64,000 nucleotides of DNA from the NCBI RefSeq assembly GCF_900155425.1, contig NZ_LT700191.1:855918-919917 (forward strand), in the 5' to 3' direction. Of this stretch, positions 29,301-38,023 are shown piece by piece; position 1 is the stretch's first letter; each line of letters begins with the position of its first letter. The translations under genes and the position numbers were made by a program. The notes beneath the pieces are model-generated. The model did no database searches and was not told the DNA's origin. It saw nothing but the letters and a program-made list of their open reading frames with translations. This DNA comes from Parabacteroides massiliensis. GTDB lineage: Bacteria > Bacteroidota > Bacteroidia > Bacteroidales > Tannerellaceae.

Positions 29301-30350
29301 AAAACCATATTAAAGACAATAACCGGTTTTTTAAATGCCAAAGGAGGCACTTTGTTTCTCGGTGTTCACGATACAGGAGACGTGATCGGCCTTAAATCCG
29401 ATTTCGAATACCTGAAATGTGGAGCAGACGAGTACGAACGATCACTTCGCTCGCGCATTGTCCATTCTCTCGGGAAAGATATCAATGGACAGATAACATT
29501 CAAATTCGTCACTTACAAAAACCGGATGATTTGTGAGATCCGTGTCCCCGACTATCCTCAACTCGTATCACTGGACGGAATTGTCTGGCAGAGACAGGGT
29601 AATGAGACCCGGATGATAGAGGGCATGTCTCTACTCCTGTTGGAAAAAAGAAAACAGCAGGAAAAAGAACAGGCAAAAGCACAACAAGCCGAAAACCCCA
29701 AGCCAATGGTTTCCAAGGCTGAAACAAAAGAAAAAAACGAACGAAAAGCAGGCTACTCGATACCGACCTCTATGTTACGGGCAAATCCGTCAGACAGCGA
29801 TGATATGTCCGCCAACAATATTGCTTACTGGTCCATATTGGAAACCTACGAATATATCATCACAGACGATTACCCGCGCATGAGTGGGATTCTATGTACA
29901 ATAGCCATACAAGAACATGAATTGGACCATTATTTTGTGCTCGGATATGAAAACGGTTATGTGAACAAAGTCGCCATTAAAACCATTCTATCCAAAAAAA
30001 GGAAATATGCATATAAAAACGGGAAAGTCAAAAACCTACCGCTTATGTTCGTTTCCATTGCCTCCGATGCTGACGCATTGTTTATCCGGACATTAAAAAA
30101 CGGGACGGAGTTTTACAAGCTATTCCCTGTAAACGGACTAAAACCTCATATCGACATGTCGCATAAAGGGAGTCCCATCTTTTCTTTCAATTTCGGGACA
30201 ATGCTCCAATGGGATGTGATACCAGAAGCTTCTGTCTATCAATTGGACCGATTACAGAACAGCCTACCCACCTATCAGGGAATATCGGCTAATTCAAACG
30301 GATTTAACCAGGAGATGCAATTCATATCCGAGAAACTATTACAAAAGTAA
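26394..30350 (+). CDS. Very large protein with Schlafen AlbA_2 domain and OB-like segments
   Basis: 1318 residues, no signal or membrane segment. N-terminal ~165 residues look like OB-type beta barrels. A second pair lies at about 560-715 (LQPGTSVLVRIQGFNKNYPL). A charged coiled coil is near 720-770. At about 940-1085 is an AlbA_2/Schlafen core: FLNAKGGTLFLGVHDTGDVI, with E943, E948 and D993 placed like the three acidic residues of Schlafen RNases. A glutamine-rich linker follows. The C-terminal ~190 residues faintly resemble GyrA C-terminal blades (VLGYENGYVNKVAIKTI). The role is unknown; RNA or DNA binding is likely. It ends in a strong terminator. Confidence 0.75.
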   Translation: MKQYDKSLCYELKVINTYIDNENYFYIVEDTETRYKVRLFDFQKKQKQPSTIFCKVTAFEADGSPIFEQDRYRLLSTLYKTGEIYSFRVGNRNESMHSENDFYFLYDNYGFSFKLPVWKREYIQENQRICCQIMEIYNNGSIKLKPEAGYVFLKSNFLPYEQLLQNIGLTDTSDEISLEALKEKREENGKINNLFVQYEQANGLWVISYMSIITSNRRKAINEENYPLVNELNLLYCSIAEWVIENSDFLSVYSPDMIDSLHLKIEEELELSKLQIYTFNLIQTNQGEEYFSKIINKIKVSGYLCNKETRIKTIFQILHFLPDLLDNHPEDFLFFAYYLSKGKNKDHIQSVQKIINKFITQKGGDMNVFLNFENIDKDFVAQIWIVVRYIAASFLLGTKGKDIRYLRSMLYRYLTILEKPENRPAFIRKSINALFATEGYSPEFEWGDILHYNHTSLTAKISSFINSKETYFDGEQLFTSPYGCIKINSQKTTIYPREYAFSPLSEAVTLYENQVGFCIPKKEKKSWVQTSDLGKQRLQWDFLHSLFKYTPPPATTAKEELQPGTSVLVRIQGFNKNYPLMVFADIVDQKYKGTGVLHVTNIARYYIPSLGNMFFPNDEFRVTVSSAKEGKIQFSLLEEFDQIAASNLLPGDHVTAKLVRTYKNNLIWVNRNGYVFYTEKTEDYKFHVGISAELLIDGIMADNRILATFIEETDAEIDETEALKSIIQEYISYSQADESRKKAEELENRKNVEIEKNNCSQFINTEFLKELIFLNFLSISCLSDPVERYQYIATARLLSQLAGYKSQMDFFQQYMNYEEALYHFLYDPATISTPLKFTIKEDHAKESFPVMKHWMQIIEILNCWDNPETENTLYAQTNNENPLSSALSRLVLSHNMLKNTTVDKNTLLALKAEIAHLLNMDIKSDHILEKEKEEEKLVNLGLEDGEKEFKTSLVYPAGSSHSPNMSLQTKTILKTITGFLNAKGGTLFLGVHDTGDVIGLKSDFEYLKCGADEYERSLRSRIVHSLGKDINGQITFKFVTYKNRMICEIRVPDYPQLVSLDGIVWQRQGNETRMIEGMSLLLLEKRKQQEKEQAKAQQAENPKPMVSKAETKEKNERKAGYSIPTSMLRANPSDSDDMSANNIAYWSILETYEYIITDDYPRMSGILCTIAIQEHELDHYFVLGYENGYVNKVAIKTILSKKRKYAYKNGKVKNLPLMFVSIASDADALFIRTLKNGTEFYKLFPVNGLKPHIDMSHKGSPIFSFNFGTMLQWDVIPEASVYQLDRLQNSLPTYQGISANSNGFNQEMQFISEKLLQK

Positions 30351-30378
30351 AACGGGTTTGTGTGCAAACCCGTTTTAC
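30347..30378. terminator. Strong convergent terminator
   Basis: GTAAAACGGGTTTG and CAAACCCGTTTTAC are perfect 14-base arms around a TGTG loop. The arm includes the stop codon of the large AlbA_2 gene, and the miaB stop follows 10 bases on. It works in both directions. Confidence 0.8.
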
Positions 30379-30388
30379 TCATATATAT

Positions 30389-31759
30389 TTATTCCACCGG
30401 CTCCCCGAACAGAGTTGCGGAAGAGGCGCGGTTGATGCGTACCTTTATGAATTGCCCGACGTGATAATTCTTCTTGTCAAAAATCACGACCTTATTCTGG
30501 CTGGTACGGCCGAACAGTTGCTCGCGCGAACGTTTGGAGAAGCCTTCGATCAGCACTTCGAACACTTTGCCGATATCGCGCTTGTTGCTTTCTTCCGAAA
30601 GCCGGTTCTGCAAGTCGATCATGCCTTGCAAGCGACGGACTTTCTCTTCTTCACTGACCGTATCGGGAAGATGCCGGGACGCATAAGTTCCGGGACGTTC
30701 AGAATATTTGAACAGAAAAGCACTGTCGTAGCCCACTTCGCGCATCAGGGAAAGCGTTTCCTGATAATCCTCTTCCGTCTCGGAATGGAAACCGCAAAAC
30801 AGGTCGGTCGAGATAGCACAGTCCGGCAGGATACGGCGGATAGCGGCAATACGGTCCAGATACCATTCGCGCGTATATTTGCGGTTCATCACTTTCAGGA
30901 TGCGGGAACTCCCCGATTGTGCGGGAAGGTGGATCATCTTGCATATATTATCATGTTCGGCGATCACGTGCAGGGTCTCGTCACTCATATCCTTCGGGTG
31001 CGAAGTAGTAAAGCGGACACGCATTTCAGGCACTTCCTCGGCGACACGTTTCAGCAAAACGGGGAATGAGATTTTTTCTCCATCCTTCTCAAAAAGATAA
31101 GAGTTTACATTCTGCCCCAATAAGGTCACTTCCTTGAAACCTTTATCGCGCATGTCGCGTATCTCGTTCAAGATACTTTCGATATCCCGGCTGCGTTCAC
31201 GTCCGCGGGTATAGGGTACGATACAATAGGTACAGAAATTATTGCATCCGCGCATGATGGAGACAAAACCCGAAATATGCACGCCTCCCAATTTCAACGG
31301 GATTACGTCCTTATAGGTTTCCTGCGTGGAAAGCTCGACATTGATCGCCTTTTCGCCGTGTTCGACCGCCCCCACCAAGTTAGGCAGATCCATATAGGAG
31401 TCCGGACCGACAACCAAATCGGCATGATGCACCTTGATCAGTTCCTCCTTCACCCGCTCCGCCATACATCCGAGCACACCAATCACTAACGTTTTTTTCT
31501 TTCTTTTCAAAGACTGGAAATACTGAAGCCGTCCGTAGATTTTCTGTTCGGCATTATCGCGCACCGAACAAGTGTTGACAAAAATAGCATCAGCATCTTC
31601 TATCTTGTCGGTCACCGCATACCCATCCATTTTCATGATGGAAGCGACGACTTCGCTGTCTGCCACATTCATCTGACACCCGTAGGTCTCGATAAACAAC
31701 TTCTTTTCTTCCATTCCGGCTACGGATTTTAAGTCCGCGCCATTTTCTTGATTTGTCAT
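30389..31759 (-). CDS. miaB: MiaB, tRNA-2-methylthio-N6-dimethylallyladenosine synthase
   Basis: 456 residues. MiaB is a radical-SAM enzyme that methylthiolates i6A37 in tRNAs reading UNN codons. Visible: the N-terminal UPF0004 domain with YGCQMN and two further cysteines, the radical-SAM cluster motif in CNNFCTYCIVPYTRGRERSR, and a C-terminal TRAM-like domain. The true start may be either M1 or the Met 15 codons later (MEEKKLFIETYGCQ), which begins at the conserved region. MtaB/RimO are alternatives, but YGCQMN and TRGRERSR favour MiaB. Confidence 0.94.
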   Translation of the reverse strand: MTNQENGADLKSVAGMEEKKLFIETYGCQMNVADSEVVASIMKMDGYAVTDKIEDADAIFVNTCSVRDNAEQKIYGRLQYFQSLKRKKKTLVIGVLGCMAERVKEELIKVHHADLVVGPDSYMDLPNLVGAVEHGEKAINVELSTQETYKDVIPLKLGGVHISGFVSIMRGCNNFCTYCIVPYTRGRERSRDIESILNEIRDMRDKGFKEVTLLGQNVNSYLFEKDGEKISFPVLLKRVAEEVPEMRVRFTTSHPKDMSDETLHVIAEHDNICKMIHLPAQSGSSRILKVMNRKYTREWYLDRIAAIRRILPDCAISTDLFCGFHSETEEDYQETLSLMREVGYDSAFLFKYSERPGTYASRHLPDTVSEEEKVRRLQGMIDLQNRLSEESNKRDIGKVFEVLIEGFSKRSREQLFGRTSQNKVVIFDKKNYHVGQFIKVRINRASSATLFGEPVE

Positions 31760-31815
31760 CTTGTTTACTAATTACTGTTAAATATAAATATTCTTGAAAA
31801 ATAATTCACCAAACA

Positions 31816-31925
31816 CTTGCATACATAAAATCCTACGCCTATATTTGTAATCGAAAAACGTAAATTTTTTCATAGTTAAGGTTTTGGTTAAATCGAATAA
31901 GGGTGGCTGTGAAGTTACCCTTATT
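31816..31925 (+). ncRNA. Candidate small RNA with own promoter and hairpin
   Basis: A promoter CTTG (31816-31819), then 20 bases, then TATATTTG (31840-31847) is followed by ~45 bases and a hairpin AATAAGGGT/ACCCTTATT (31896-31904 with 31917-31925) and a T-rich tract. A second promoter for the next gene follows. The arrangement suggests a ~75-base RNA, or an attenuated leader; no known family was recognised. Confidence 0.35.
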
Positions 31926-31955
31926 TACTTTTATACCTATTATATCTTTCCTCTC

Positions 31956-31986
31956 TTTCACTTCTAAATAATATTTCTTACATTTG
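31956..31986 (+). promoter_or_regulatory. Promoter of the 130-residue protein gene
   Basis: TTT (31956-31958), then 20 bases, then TACATTTG (31979-31986) fits the phylum's consensus. The transcription start falls close to 31992, just before the ATG at 32010. Confidence 0.55.
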
Positions 31987-32009
31987 GAGTGCAAAAATAA
32001 TCAAAGTTT

Positions 32010-32402
32010 ATGGATAACGCAGGTGATTGGCTATATATTGTGTTCCTGGCAATTGCTGGGATCAGTAGCTTGTTCAGTTCCAAGAACAAGAAAAAACGCC
32101 CGAAACAGATATTGGGACAACCGGACAAGGAAATTGTCACGAGTGAAAAAGAAGTTCCTGCCAAAGGTTTCTGGGAAATTCTGGAAGAAATGCAAAAGCC
32201 GGAACCGGTAAAGCAACCAGCCGCTGCTCCCAAGCCGTTTCTCGCCGGCGAGAAAATGGCAGACAGGCAGTCTTCTGCCAGGAATCGCCTTGCCACCCCT
32301 CCGGCCGAAGAGGAAAGCCCGCTTACGGAGATCGAGTTCGACAATGCCGCCGAACTGCGAAAAGCGGTTATTTACACTGAAATACTTAACCGTAAGTATT
32401 AA
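32010..32402 (+). CDS. Small membrane-anchored protein of unknown function
   Basis: 130 residues. One N-terminal membrane segment (LYIVFLAIAGISSLF, about 8-22) is followed by a charged, proline/alanine-rich cytoplasmic tail and a short helical C-terminus (IEFDNAAELRKAVIYTEILN). I do not recognise a family. The tail ending, repeated in similar short Bacteroidales proteins, may be a binding motif. It has its own promoter and lies 78 bases before the CoA-transferase gene, so a shared function cannot be assumed. Confidence 0.72.
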   Translation: MDNAGDWLYIVFLAIAGISSLFSSKNKKKRPKQILGQPDKEIVTSEKEVPAKGFWEILEEMQKPEPVKQPAAAPKPFLAGEKMADRQSSARNRLATPPAEEESPLTEIEFDNAAELRKAVIYTEILNRKY

Positions 32403-32419
32403 TCTATATTCTTTTTTAA

Positions 32420-32427
32420 TACCTTTG
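32420..32427 (+). promoter_or_regulatory. -7 box of the CoA-transferase gene
   Basis: TACCTTTG 52 bases before the ATG matches TAnnTTTG; no good -33 box is seen. Confidence 0.45.
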
Positions 32428-32479
32428 CGTTGCACTGTTAACTGAATAATGAATTACTAATGTAACAACAAATAATATC

Positions 32480-33976
32480 ATGGCTTTAAAATTTATTACA
32501 GCTGAAGAAGCTGCTTCATTCGTGCATCACGACGACAATGTCGGCTTTAGCGGATTTACTCCGGCCGGATGTCCGAAAGTCGTGCCGGGCGCCATTGCAA
32601 AAAAAGCAATTGCCGAACATGAAAAAGGAAATCCGTTCCAGATCGGTATGTTTACCGGCGCCTCGACAGGAGACAAGCTGGACGGCGAACTGGCCCGTGC
32701 CAACGCAATCAAATTCCGTACTCCTTATCAATCAAACAAAGACTTGCGTGCCCTGCTGAACGCTCACGGAGCACAATATTTCGATATGCACTTGTCCGAG
32801 CTGGCACAAGACCTGCGCTACGGCTTCTTGGGCAAGATTGACGTGGCGATCGTCGAAGCGGCAGATGTGACGGAAGACGGCGAAATCGTGCCGACAAGCG
32901 GTGTCGGTATCCTGCCGACAATCTGCCGCATGGCAGACCGTATCATCGTCGAGCTGAACTGTCGCCACCCGAAAGAAATCCGTGGAATGCATGACATCTA
33001 CGAACCGGCCGATCCCCCTTACCGCCGCGAAATTCCTATCTACACTCCATCCGACCGTATCGGCAGCGACTGTGTGAAGGTCGATCCGGCTAAGATCGTC
33101 GGAGTCGTCAAGACCGACGAGCCGAACGAAGGCGGCAAGTTCTCCCCGCTGGACGATGTGACGATGGCTATCGGCCAGAATGTTGCCAACTTCCTCGTCG
33201 GCGAGATCAAAGCCGGCCGTCTGCCGAAAGAATTCGTTCCGTTGCAGAGCGGCGTAGGCAATGTTGCCAATGCGGTTTTGGGCTGCATGGGCGAGAATAA
33301 GGACATTCCGGCATTCAACGTTTATACGGAAGTTATTCAGGACGCTGTCATCGCCTTGATGAAGGAAGGACGCGTCAAGTTTGCCAGCGGTTGCTCCCTG
33401 TCTGTCAGCAACGAAGTGATCCGCGACATCTACGCAAACTTGGATTTCTTCAAAGATAAGATTCTGCTTCGCCCGCAGGAAATCTCCAACAACCCGGAAG
33501 TGGCCCGCCGCCTGGGCTTGATCGCGATCAACACGGCTCTGGAAGCGGATATATTTGGAAATATCAACTCCACTCATGTCTCCGGAACAAGGATGATGAA
33601 CGGTATCGGCGGTTCCGGAGACTTCACCCGCTCGGCCATGTTGTCTATCTTCACAACTCCGTCTACGGCGAAGGAAGGTAAGATCAGCGCATTCGTCCCG
33701 ATGGTTTCCCACCTGGATCACAGCGAACACTCCGTTAAAATCATCATCACGGAATATGGCGTTGCCGACCTGCGCGGTAAATCTCCGATCCAGCGTGCAC
33801 GTTGCATCATCGACAACTGCGTCCACCCGGATTACAAACCGTTATTGGAAGAATACCTGGCAATGGGCATCAAGGGACACACTCCCCAGAACCTGAAATG
33901 CTGCTTCGCTTTCCACGAAGAATTGGCTGCCAGCGGCGACATGCACAATGTTGACTGGAGCAAATACAACAAATAA
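32480..33976 (+). CDS. Acyl-CoA hydrolase/CoA-transferase (succinate/propionate type)
   Basis: 498 residues, acetyl-CoA hydrolase/transferase family. Visible: PAGCPKVVPGAIAKKAI at the N-terminus, a likely catalytic glutamate in FNVYTEVIQD, GIGGSGDFTR for CoA binding, and LDHSEHSVKIIITEYGVADL. In propionate-forming Bacteroidales such an enzyme moves CoA between succinate and propionate or acetate, the last step of the fermentation. Base composition is richer in G+C than in neighbours, consistent with high expression. Precise substrate pair cannot be read from sequence. It is followed by a terminator. Confidence 0.92.
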   Translation: MALKFITAEEAASFVHHDDNVGFSGFTPAGCPKVVPGAIAKKAIAEHEKGNPFQIGMFTGASTGDKLDGELARANAIKFRTPYQSNKDLRALLNAHGAQYFDMHLSELAQDLRYGFLGKIDVAIVEAADVTEDGEIVPTSGVGILPTICRMADRIIVELNCRHPKEIRGMHDIYEPADPPYRREIPIYTPSDRIGSDCVKVDPAKIVGVVKTDEPNEGGKFSPLDDVTMAIGQNVANFLVGEIKAGRLPKEFVPLQSGVGNVANAVLGCMGENKDIPAFNVYTEVIQDAVIALMKEGRVKFASGCSLSVSNEVIRDIYANLDFFKDKILLRPQEISNNPEVARRLGLIAINTALEADIFGNINSTHVSGTRMMNGIGGSGDFTRSAMLSIFTTPSTAKEGKISAFVPMVSHLDHSEHSVKIIITEYGVADLRGKSPIQRARCIIDNCVHPDYKPLLEEYLAMGIKGHTPQNLKCCFAFHEELAASGDMHNVDWSKYNK

Positions 33977-33996
33977 ACCGTTGTCTCGCACCATAC

Positions 33997-34032
33997 AGAA
34001 AAGGAGGTTGTTTTTTTACACCCTCCTTTTCT
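33997..34032. terminator. Terminator after the CoA-transferase gene
   Basis: AGAAAAGGAGG and CCTCCTTTTCT are perfect 11-base arms around a T-rich loop, just after the stop codon. Confidence 0.7.
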
Positions 34033-34919
34033 TTAGAAGTTCCGCCTCAACCACAAAGAGAAAAAGCAGTCATAAACCATATAGTAAGCTCCTTCTTTCG
34101 TAACAAAATCTTTCTCCAACAATCCTTTCAAAGCCGATTGAACCGAACTGCTTGACGGCAAACTATATTTCCGGATAAATTTACCGGAAGTCAATGCCGT
34201 AGCTTTCCCTTCTTTACAAATAGCAATCATCAATTCTTTTTGCTTTTCAGGCAACTGGTAAAGTAATTCGGAATAAGCAAAAGAATAAGAATCCAAGATG
34301 AAGTCCACTGCCTGTTCTATCATCTCGCCACTGCACCTCCCCCCTTTCGGTGTCATTGCAAAAAGAATATTCAATATCTTTTGCAGATACCAAGTGATTC
34401 CTTCAAAGCGATCATACAAAGAGTCAATGATTGTAACATCAATATCTTTTTAAGCTACTCTGAAATGATGCTGTGCGAACTCCATATATTTATTTTTATC
34501 TATTGCCGATAATGCAGAATGGATACACTCTGATAAAAAGGACGGGCCGGGCTAATAAACATTTCTCCCATCAAATAACGCTGCGAACCGGCAAATATGA
34601 AATGAGCCTTGTTGCAATGCTGGACATAAGTACGCAACAAAGCTTCTGCATTCTTCTCCGGATACTGAGCAACTTGTTGAAACTCATCGATAGCAACAAT
34701 ACAAGGTTTGTCTGACACAGCCAAATAATGGAAGATTTCATCCAATTGAAAACAATGCCGAATCAATCCGGTCTTTCCCATACGGCGAGTAGATATGATC
34801 GCCACATTGTTTTCATTGATCAGCCAACGAGACAACTCTTCCGTTTCTCTTTCCCGGTCACAGAAGTATTCTGGAGCAATGTAACCGCTTGTAACGAATG
34901 GATTATTTAACAATGTCAT
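34033..34919 (-). pseudogene. Decayed AAA ATPase gene (archaeal-ATPase-like)
   Basis: Two reading frames are pieces of one ~380-residue ATPase. The 5' piece (34500-34919) starts with NNPFVTSGYIAPEYFCDRE and keeps RRMGKTGLIRHCF, then jumps to DEIFHYLAVSDKP, so ~60 residues between Walker A and B are missing. After SILHYRQ the frame shifts; the other frame continues YMEFAQHHFRVA, then a TAA stop, then KDIDVTIIDSLYDRFEG, which runs into the 3' piece (34033-34419). Three lesions (deletion, frameshift, stop) make it a clear pseudogene of a family common in this phylum. Confidence 0.85.
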
Positions 34920-35005
34920 GTTGTTTTCTTTTTACGTAAAGATAATTATTATCTTATAATAACCGCATAACATAATCAAATTCCAATTTAGAGTCCTACC
35001 CCCAA

Positions 35006-35055
35006 AAAAGAGTCCTCCCGAAAGAAATCTGAATTTCTCCCGGAAGGACTCTTTT
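35006..35055. terminator. kduD terminator
   Basis: AAAAGAGTCCT (35006-35016) and AGGACTCTTTT (35045-35055) with further pairing inside form a long hairpin; on the minus strand a T-run follows. It ends the kduI-kduD-side transcript. Confidence 0.7.
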
Positions 35056-35091
35056 AAATGCCAAAGGGCAACAATCTTCAGCGTGACATGA

Positions 35092-35883
35092 TCAAGGTTG
35101 TTTACCGATATAAGCCAGAATACCACCATCGACATACAGCACATGACCGTTTACGAAGTCGGAAGCATCGGATGCGAGGAACACGGCAGGTCCCATCAAG
35201 TCTTCAGGAGTTCCCCAACGGGCAGCCGGAGTCTTGGCTACGATAAAGGCATCGAACGGATGGCGTGAGCCGTCTGCCTGTCTTTCGCGCAAAGGAGCCG
35301 TCTGCGGAGTCGCGATATAACCCGGACCGATACCGTTACACTGGATGTTGTATTCTCCATATTCAGAAGCGATGTTGCGAGTCAGCATCTTCAAACCACC
35401 TTTGGCAGCAGCATAAGCCGATACGGTTTCGCGGCCGAGTTCGCTCATCATAGAGCAGATATTGATAATCTTACCGTGTCCTTTCTTGATCATGGAAGGG
35501 ATAACAGCTTTGGATACGATAAACGGACCGTTCAAGTCGATATCGATCACCTGCCGGAATTCGGCAGCCGTCATCTCCACCATCGGGATACGTTTGATGA
35601 TACCGGCGTTATTAACTAAAATATCGATTACGCCAACTTCCTTTTCCACCTGTGCAACGAAAGCATTCACCTGCTCTTCATTCGTTACGTCGCAAACATA
35701 ACCATGAGCTTTGATCCCTTTGGCTTCATAGGATGCGAGACCCTTATCCACCAATTCCTGTTTGATATCGTTAAAGACGATAGTTGCACCGGCTTGGGCA
35801 AACGCCGTTGCAATCGCAAACCCGATACCGTAAGAAGCACCTGTTACAAGTGCAACCTTACCTTCCAATGAAAAATTTACCAT
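35092..35883 (-). CDS. kduD: KduD, 2-dehydro-3-deoxy-D-gluconate 5-dehydrogenase
   Basis: 263 residues, short-chain dehydrogenase. NAD-binding TGASYGIG near residue 14 and catalytic SAYAAAK near 158 are present, together with NNAG. KduD reduces 2,5-diketo-3-deoxygluconate to KDG, the last specific step of unsaturated uronate breakdown. It lies 30 bases after kduI, its partner. Length and start are normal. The KduD rather than generic SDR call rests on this pairing plus the sequence pattern (IGPGYIATPQTAPLRE). Confidence 0.95.
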   Translation of the reverse strand: MVNFSLEGKVALVTGASYGIGFAIATAFAQAGATIVFNDIKQELVDKGLASYEAKGIKAHGYVCDVTNEEQVNAFVAQVEKEVGVIDILVNNAGIIKRIPMVEMTAAEFRQVIDIDLNGPFIVSKAVIPSMIKKGHGKIINICSMMSELGRETVSAYAAAKGGLKMLTRNIASEYGEYNIQCNGIGPGYIATPQTAPLRERQADGSRHPFDAFIVAKTPAARWGTPEDLMGPAVFLASDASDFVNGHVLYVDGGILAYIGKQP

Positions 35884-35913
35884 AATGATAATAATGTATT
35901 TAATGTGCGAATA

Positions 35914-36756
35914 TTATTTCAAGTCGGTGATCAAAGAGAAATCTTGGTCTCCGTAATCCAGGTTTTCACCTCCCATACCCCAGATGAAAGTATAGTTGTG
36001 AGTGGCAGCAGCGCTATGGATAGACCATTCGGGAGACAAAACAGCCTGATCGCCTTTCATCCAGATATGGCGGGTTTCGTCTACTTCGCCCATGAAATGG
36101 CAGATAGCCTGGTCCTCAGGGATTTCGAAATAGAAATAGGCTTCCATACGGCGGCTGTGCACGTGTGCCGGCATCGTGTTCCAGACACTGCCCGGTTTCA
36201 GTTCCGTCATACCCATCTGCAACTGGCAGGTAGGAAGAACCTGGTTGACGATCATCTTGTTGATGTTACGGTCGTTGGACATTTCCAAAGAGCCCATAGC
36301 GGCAACAACAGCGTCTGCTTTCGTCACTTTTTTATCCGGATAGTTGCGATGTGCAGTCGTAGAGTTAAAATAGAATTTAGCCGGATTTTGGGCATCCTTG
36401 CTTTCAAATGTCACTTCACGGTCTCCGGAACCCAAATAAAGAGCTTCCTTAAAATCAAGCTCGAAGACAGCATCTCCGGCCTTTACGACACCCGGTCCGC
36501 CCACATTGAAGATACCCATTTCGCGACGAGTCAGGAAGAAAGGAGCTTTCAACGGATCGATCGCTTCCAGGACCAGCACTTCGCCGGCCGGCATGGCACC
36601 GCCAACGATCATACGGTCGTACATCGAATAGACCATATTCACTTCATTCGGAGCAAACACTTTCTCAATCAGGAAGTCACGACGGATACGTTTCGTATCA
36701 TATTGCTTTGCATCTTCCGGATGCGCAGCATAACGCAATTCATAATTTGTTTTCAT
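35914..36756 (-). CDS. kduI: KduI, 5-dehydro-4-deoxy-D-glucuronate isomerase
   Basis: 280 residues, cupin isomerase. The zinc ligands are in [16 protein letters not shown] (about residues 195-210), and the N-terminal [18 protein letters not shown] is typical. It converts 4-deoxy-L-threo-5-hexosulose uronate, made spontaneously from unsaturated uronic acid, into 3-deoxy-2,5-diketogluconate, the KduD substrate. The pair with the upstream GH88 enzyme forms a chain: unsaturated oligosaccharide, free unsaturated uronate, KduI, KduD. No lyase is in the window. Confidence 0.96.
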   Translation of the reverse strand: MKTNYELRYAAHPEDAKQYDTKRIRRDFLIEKVFAPNEVNMVYSMYDRMIVGGAMPAGEVLVLEAIDPLKAPFFLTRREMGIFNVGGPGVVKAGDAVFELDFKEALYLGSGDREVTFESKDAQNPAKFYFNSTTAHRNYPDKKVTKADAVVAAMGSLEMSNDRNINKMIVNQVLPTCQLQMGMTELKPGSVWNTMPAHVHSRRMEAYFYFEIPEDQAICHFMGEVDETRHIWMKGDQAVLSPEWSIHSAAATHNYTFIWGMGGENLDYGDQDFSLITDLK

Positions 36757-36802
36757 CTTCTTATTCTTTATTTATTATCATGTTTTTATTCCAAATTGTC
36801 AA

Positions 36803-38020
36803 TCACTTAACCGCATGGTCAGCCTGTACCTTCTCTCCGTTCCAGGCTTTCACATTCGTCCATTCCGTATAAGGAGCAGACCAGAACTCATCCGTTTCCG
36901 GCAGTCCCAGAGGCACCAAGCCAAAAGCACAAAGGTAGACGCTCCCCGTATTGATATAAGACTCGGAGATCTCGATTTGTTCACCAGTAAAGCCTACACG
37001 CAACCAACCGTTCTTATCGAAATTTGCCGGAGACTTCAACTGGCGACGGATGACGGAAGTCAAAGCGCAACGCACCTGTGCCGGTTTCACCCGTTCGGGC
37101 AAAATATGCATCAAAGCCGCCTGTCCCAACGCATGGAAAGCACCGAAGCGGTAGCAGATGGAACGACCGACAACCGGGAAAGAACCTTCGGGAGAAATAA
37201 AACGCTCCAATATCTCGGCATAACGAGCATGACGTTTCAACTGTGTATCCAAGAAATCAGCGCCTTCGATATCGTGTTTCTTCATCACGACCAACACATC
37301 TGTCAGCATCGGATGAATCACGAAACTATTATAATAATCCATATGAAAATCAACCCCATCACCATACATGGCATCACCTTTATACCATTCGTCACGAAAT
37401 CTTTTCACACCATACAACATTCGCTCCATGTCACATTCTCCTGTAAACTCCAACAAAGCAGCTTCGACAGTCGAAGCGAAAAGCAGCCAATTGCTTTCAT
37501 AAGGTTTGATGTTACGGCTTCGCTTCAATTCGGTAATCATCCACTCTTTTGCCTGCGGATCAAGATTCCCCCAAAGCTGTTTCGGAGCACGCAATAATCC
37601 CTGCGCTAAAAAAGCAGCATCCACCAAAGGCTGAGACGGTTCACCGAAAACCAGATAGTCGGGAGCATCAGGATTAACGGCATTCTTCAACCCTTTCACC
37701 GTCAGGTTGATATATTTCTCACGGAGCTTGCCTTCAAGCGTATTGTCCGGCCCCAGTTCAAGCCAAGGAGCGATACCGCAGACCAGACGACCTACCGCCT
37801 CCAGATGCGAGAAACGACGACGGTCGCCCAACGATTCGTAAGGCATATTCTTCTTCAGCGTATTATTGCTCAGATTGACAAGTACGGGATCGGCTATGCG
37901 CGTCAGGTTTTCCACCCAGAACGCACGATCATCCTTGCCTGTTGTTTGCTGGGCATTACCGGTAAAAGACAGACAGATCGTACACAGAATCAGTACGGTG
38001 ATTTTCAATGATTTTCTCAT
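36803..38020 (-). CDS. DUF2264 secreted protein
   Basis: 405 residues with a signal peptide (MRKSLKITVLILCTICLSFTGNAQ). The body matches DUF2264: SLGDRRRFSHLEAVGRLVCG, WLLFASTVEAALLEF and GDGVDFHMDYYNSFVIHP. The family has an alpha/alpha-barrel-like build and is often found in uronate and rhamnogalacturonan loci; its activity is not established. The gene sits between GH88 and kduI with small gaps, so it is probably cotranscribed and may act on the same oligosaccharides in the periplasm. Function therefore stays inferred. Confidence 0.85.
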   Translation of the reverse strand: MRKSLKITVLILCTICLSFTGNAQQTTGKDDRAFWVENLTRIADPVLVNLSNNTLKKNMPYESLGDRRRFSHLEAVGRLVCGIAPWLELGPDNTLEGKLREKYINLTVKGLKNAVNPDAPDYLVFGEPSQPLVDAAFLAQGLLRAPKQLWGNLDPQAKEWMITELKRSRNIKPYESNWLLFASTVEAALLEFTGECDMERMLYGVKRFRDEWYKGDAMYGDGVDFHMDYYNSFVIHPMLTDVLVVMKKHDIEGADFLDTQLKRHARYAEILERFISPEGSFPVVGRSICYRFGAFHALGQAALMHILPERVKPAQVRCALTSVIRRQLKSPANFDKNGWLRVGFTGEQIEISESYINTGSVYLCAFGLVPLGLPETDEFWSAPYTEWTNVKAWNGEKVQADHAVK

Positions 38021-38023
38021 GGT

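Noticed and set aside
23997-30350. Prophage or integrative element
   Set aside because: No integrase, att-like repeats, relaxase or phage structural genes were found; only a transposase scrap.
32732-33826. 364-residue minus-strand frame antisense to the CoA-transferase
   Set aside because: Generated by the G+C-rich codon pattern of the real gene; no motif.
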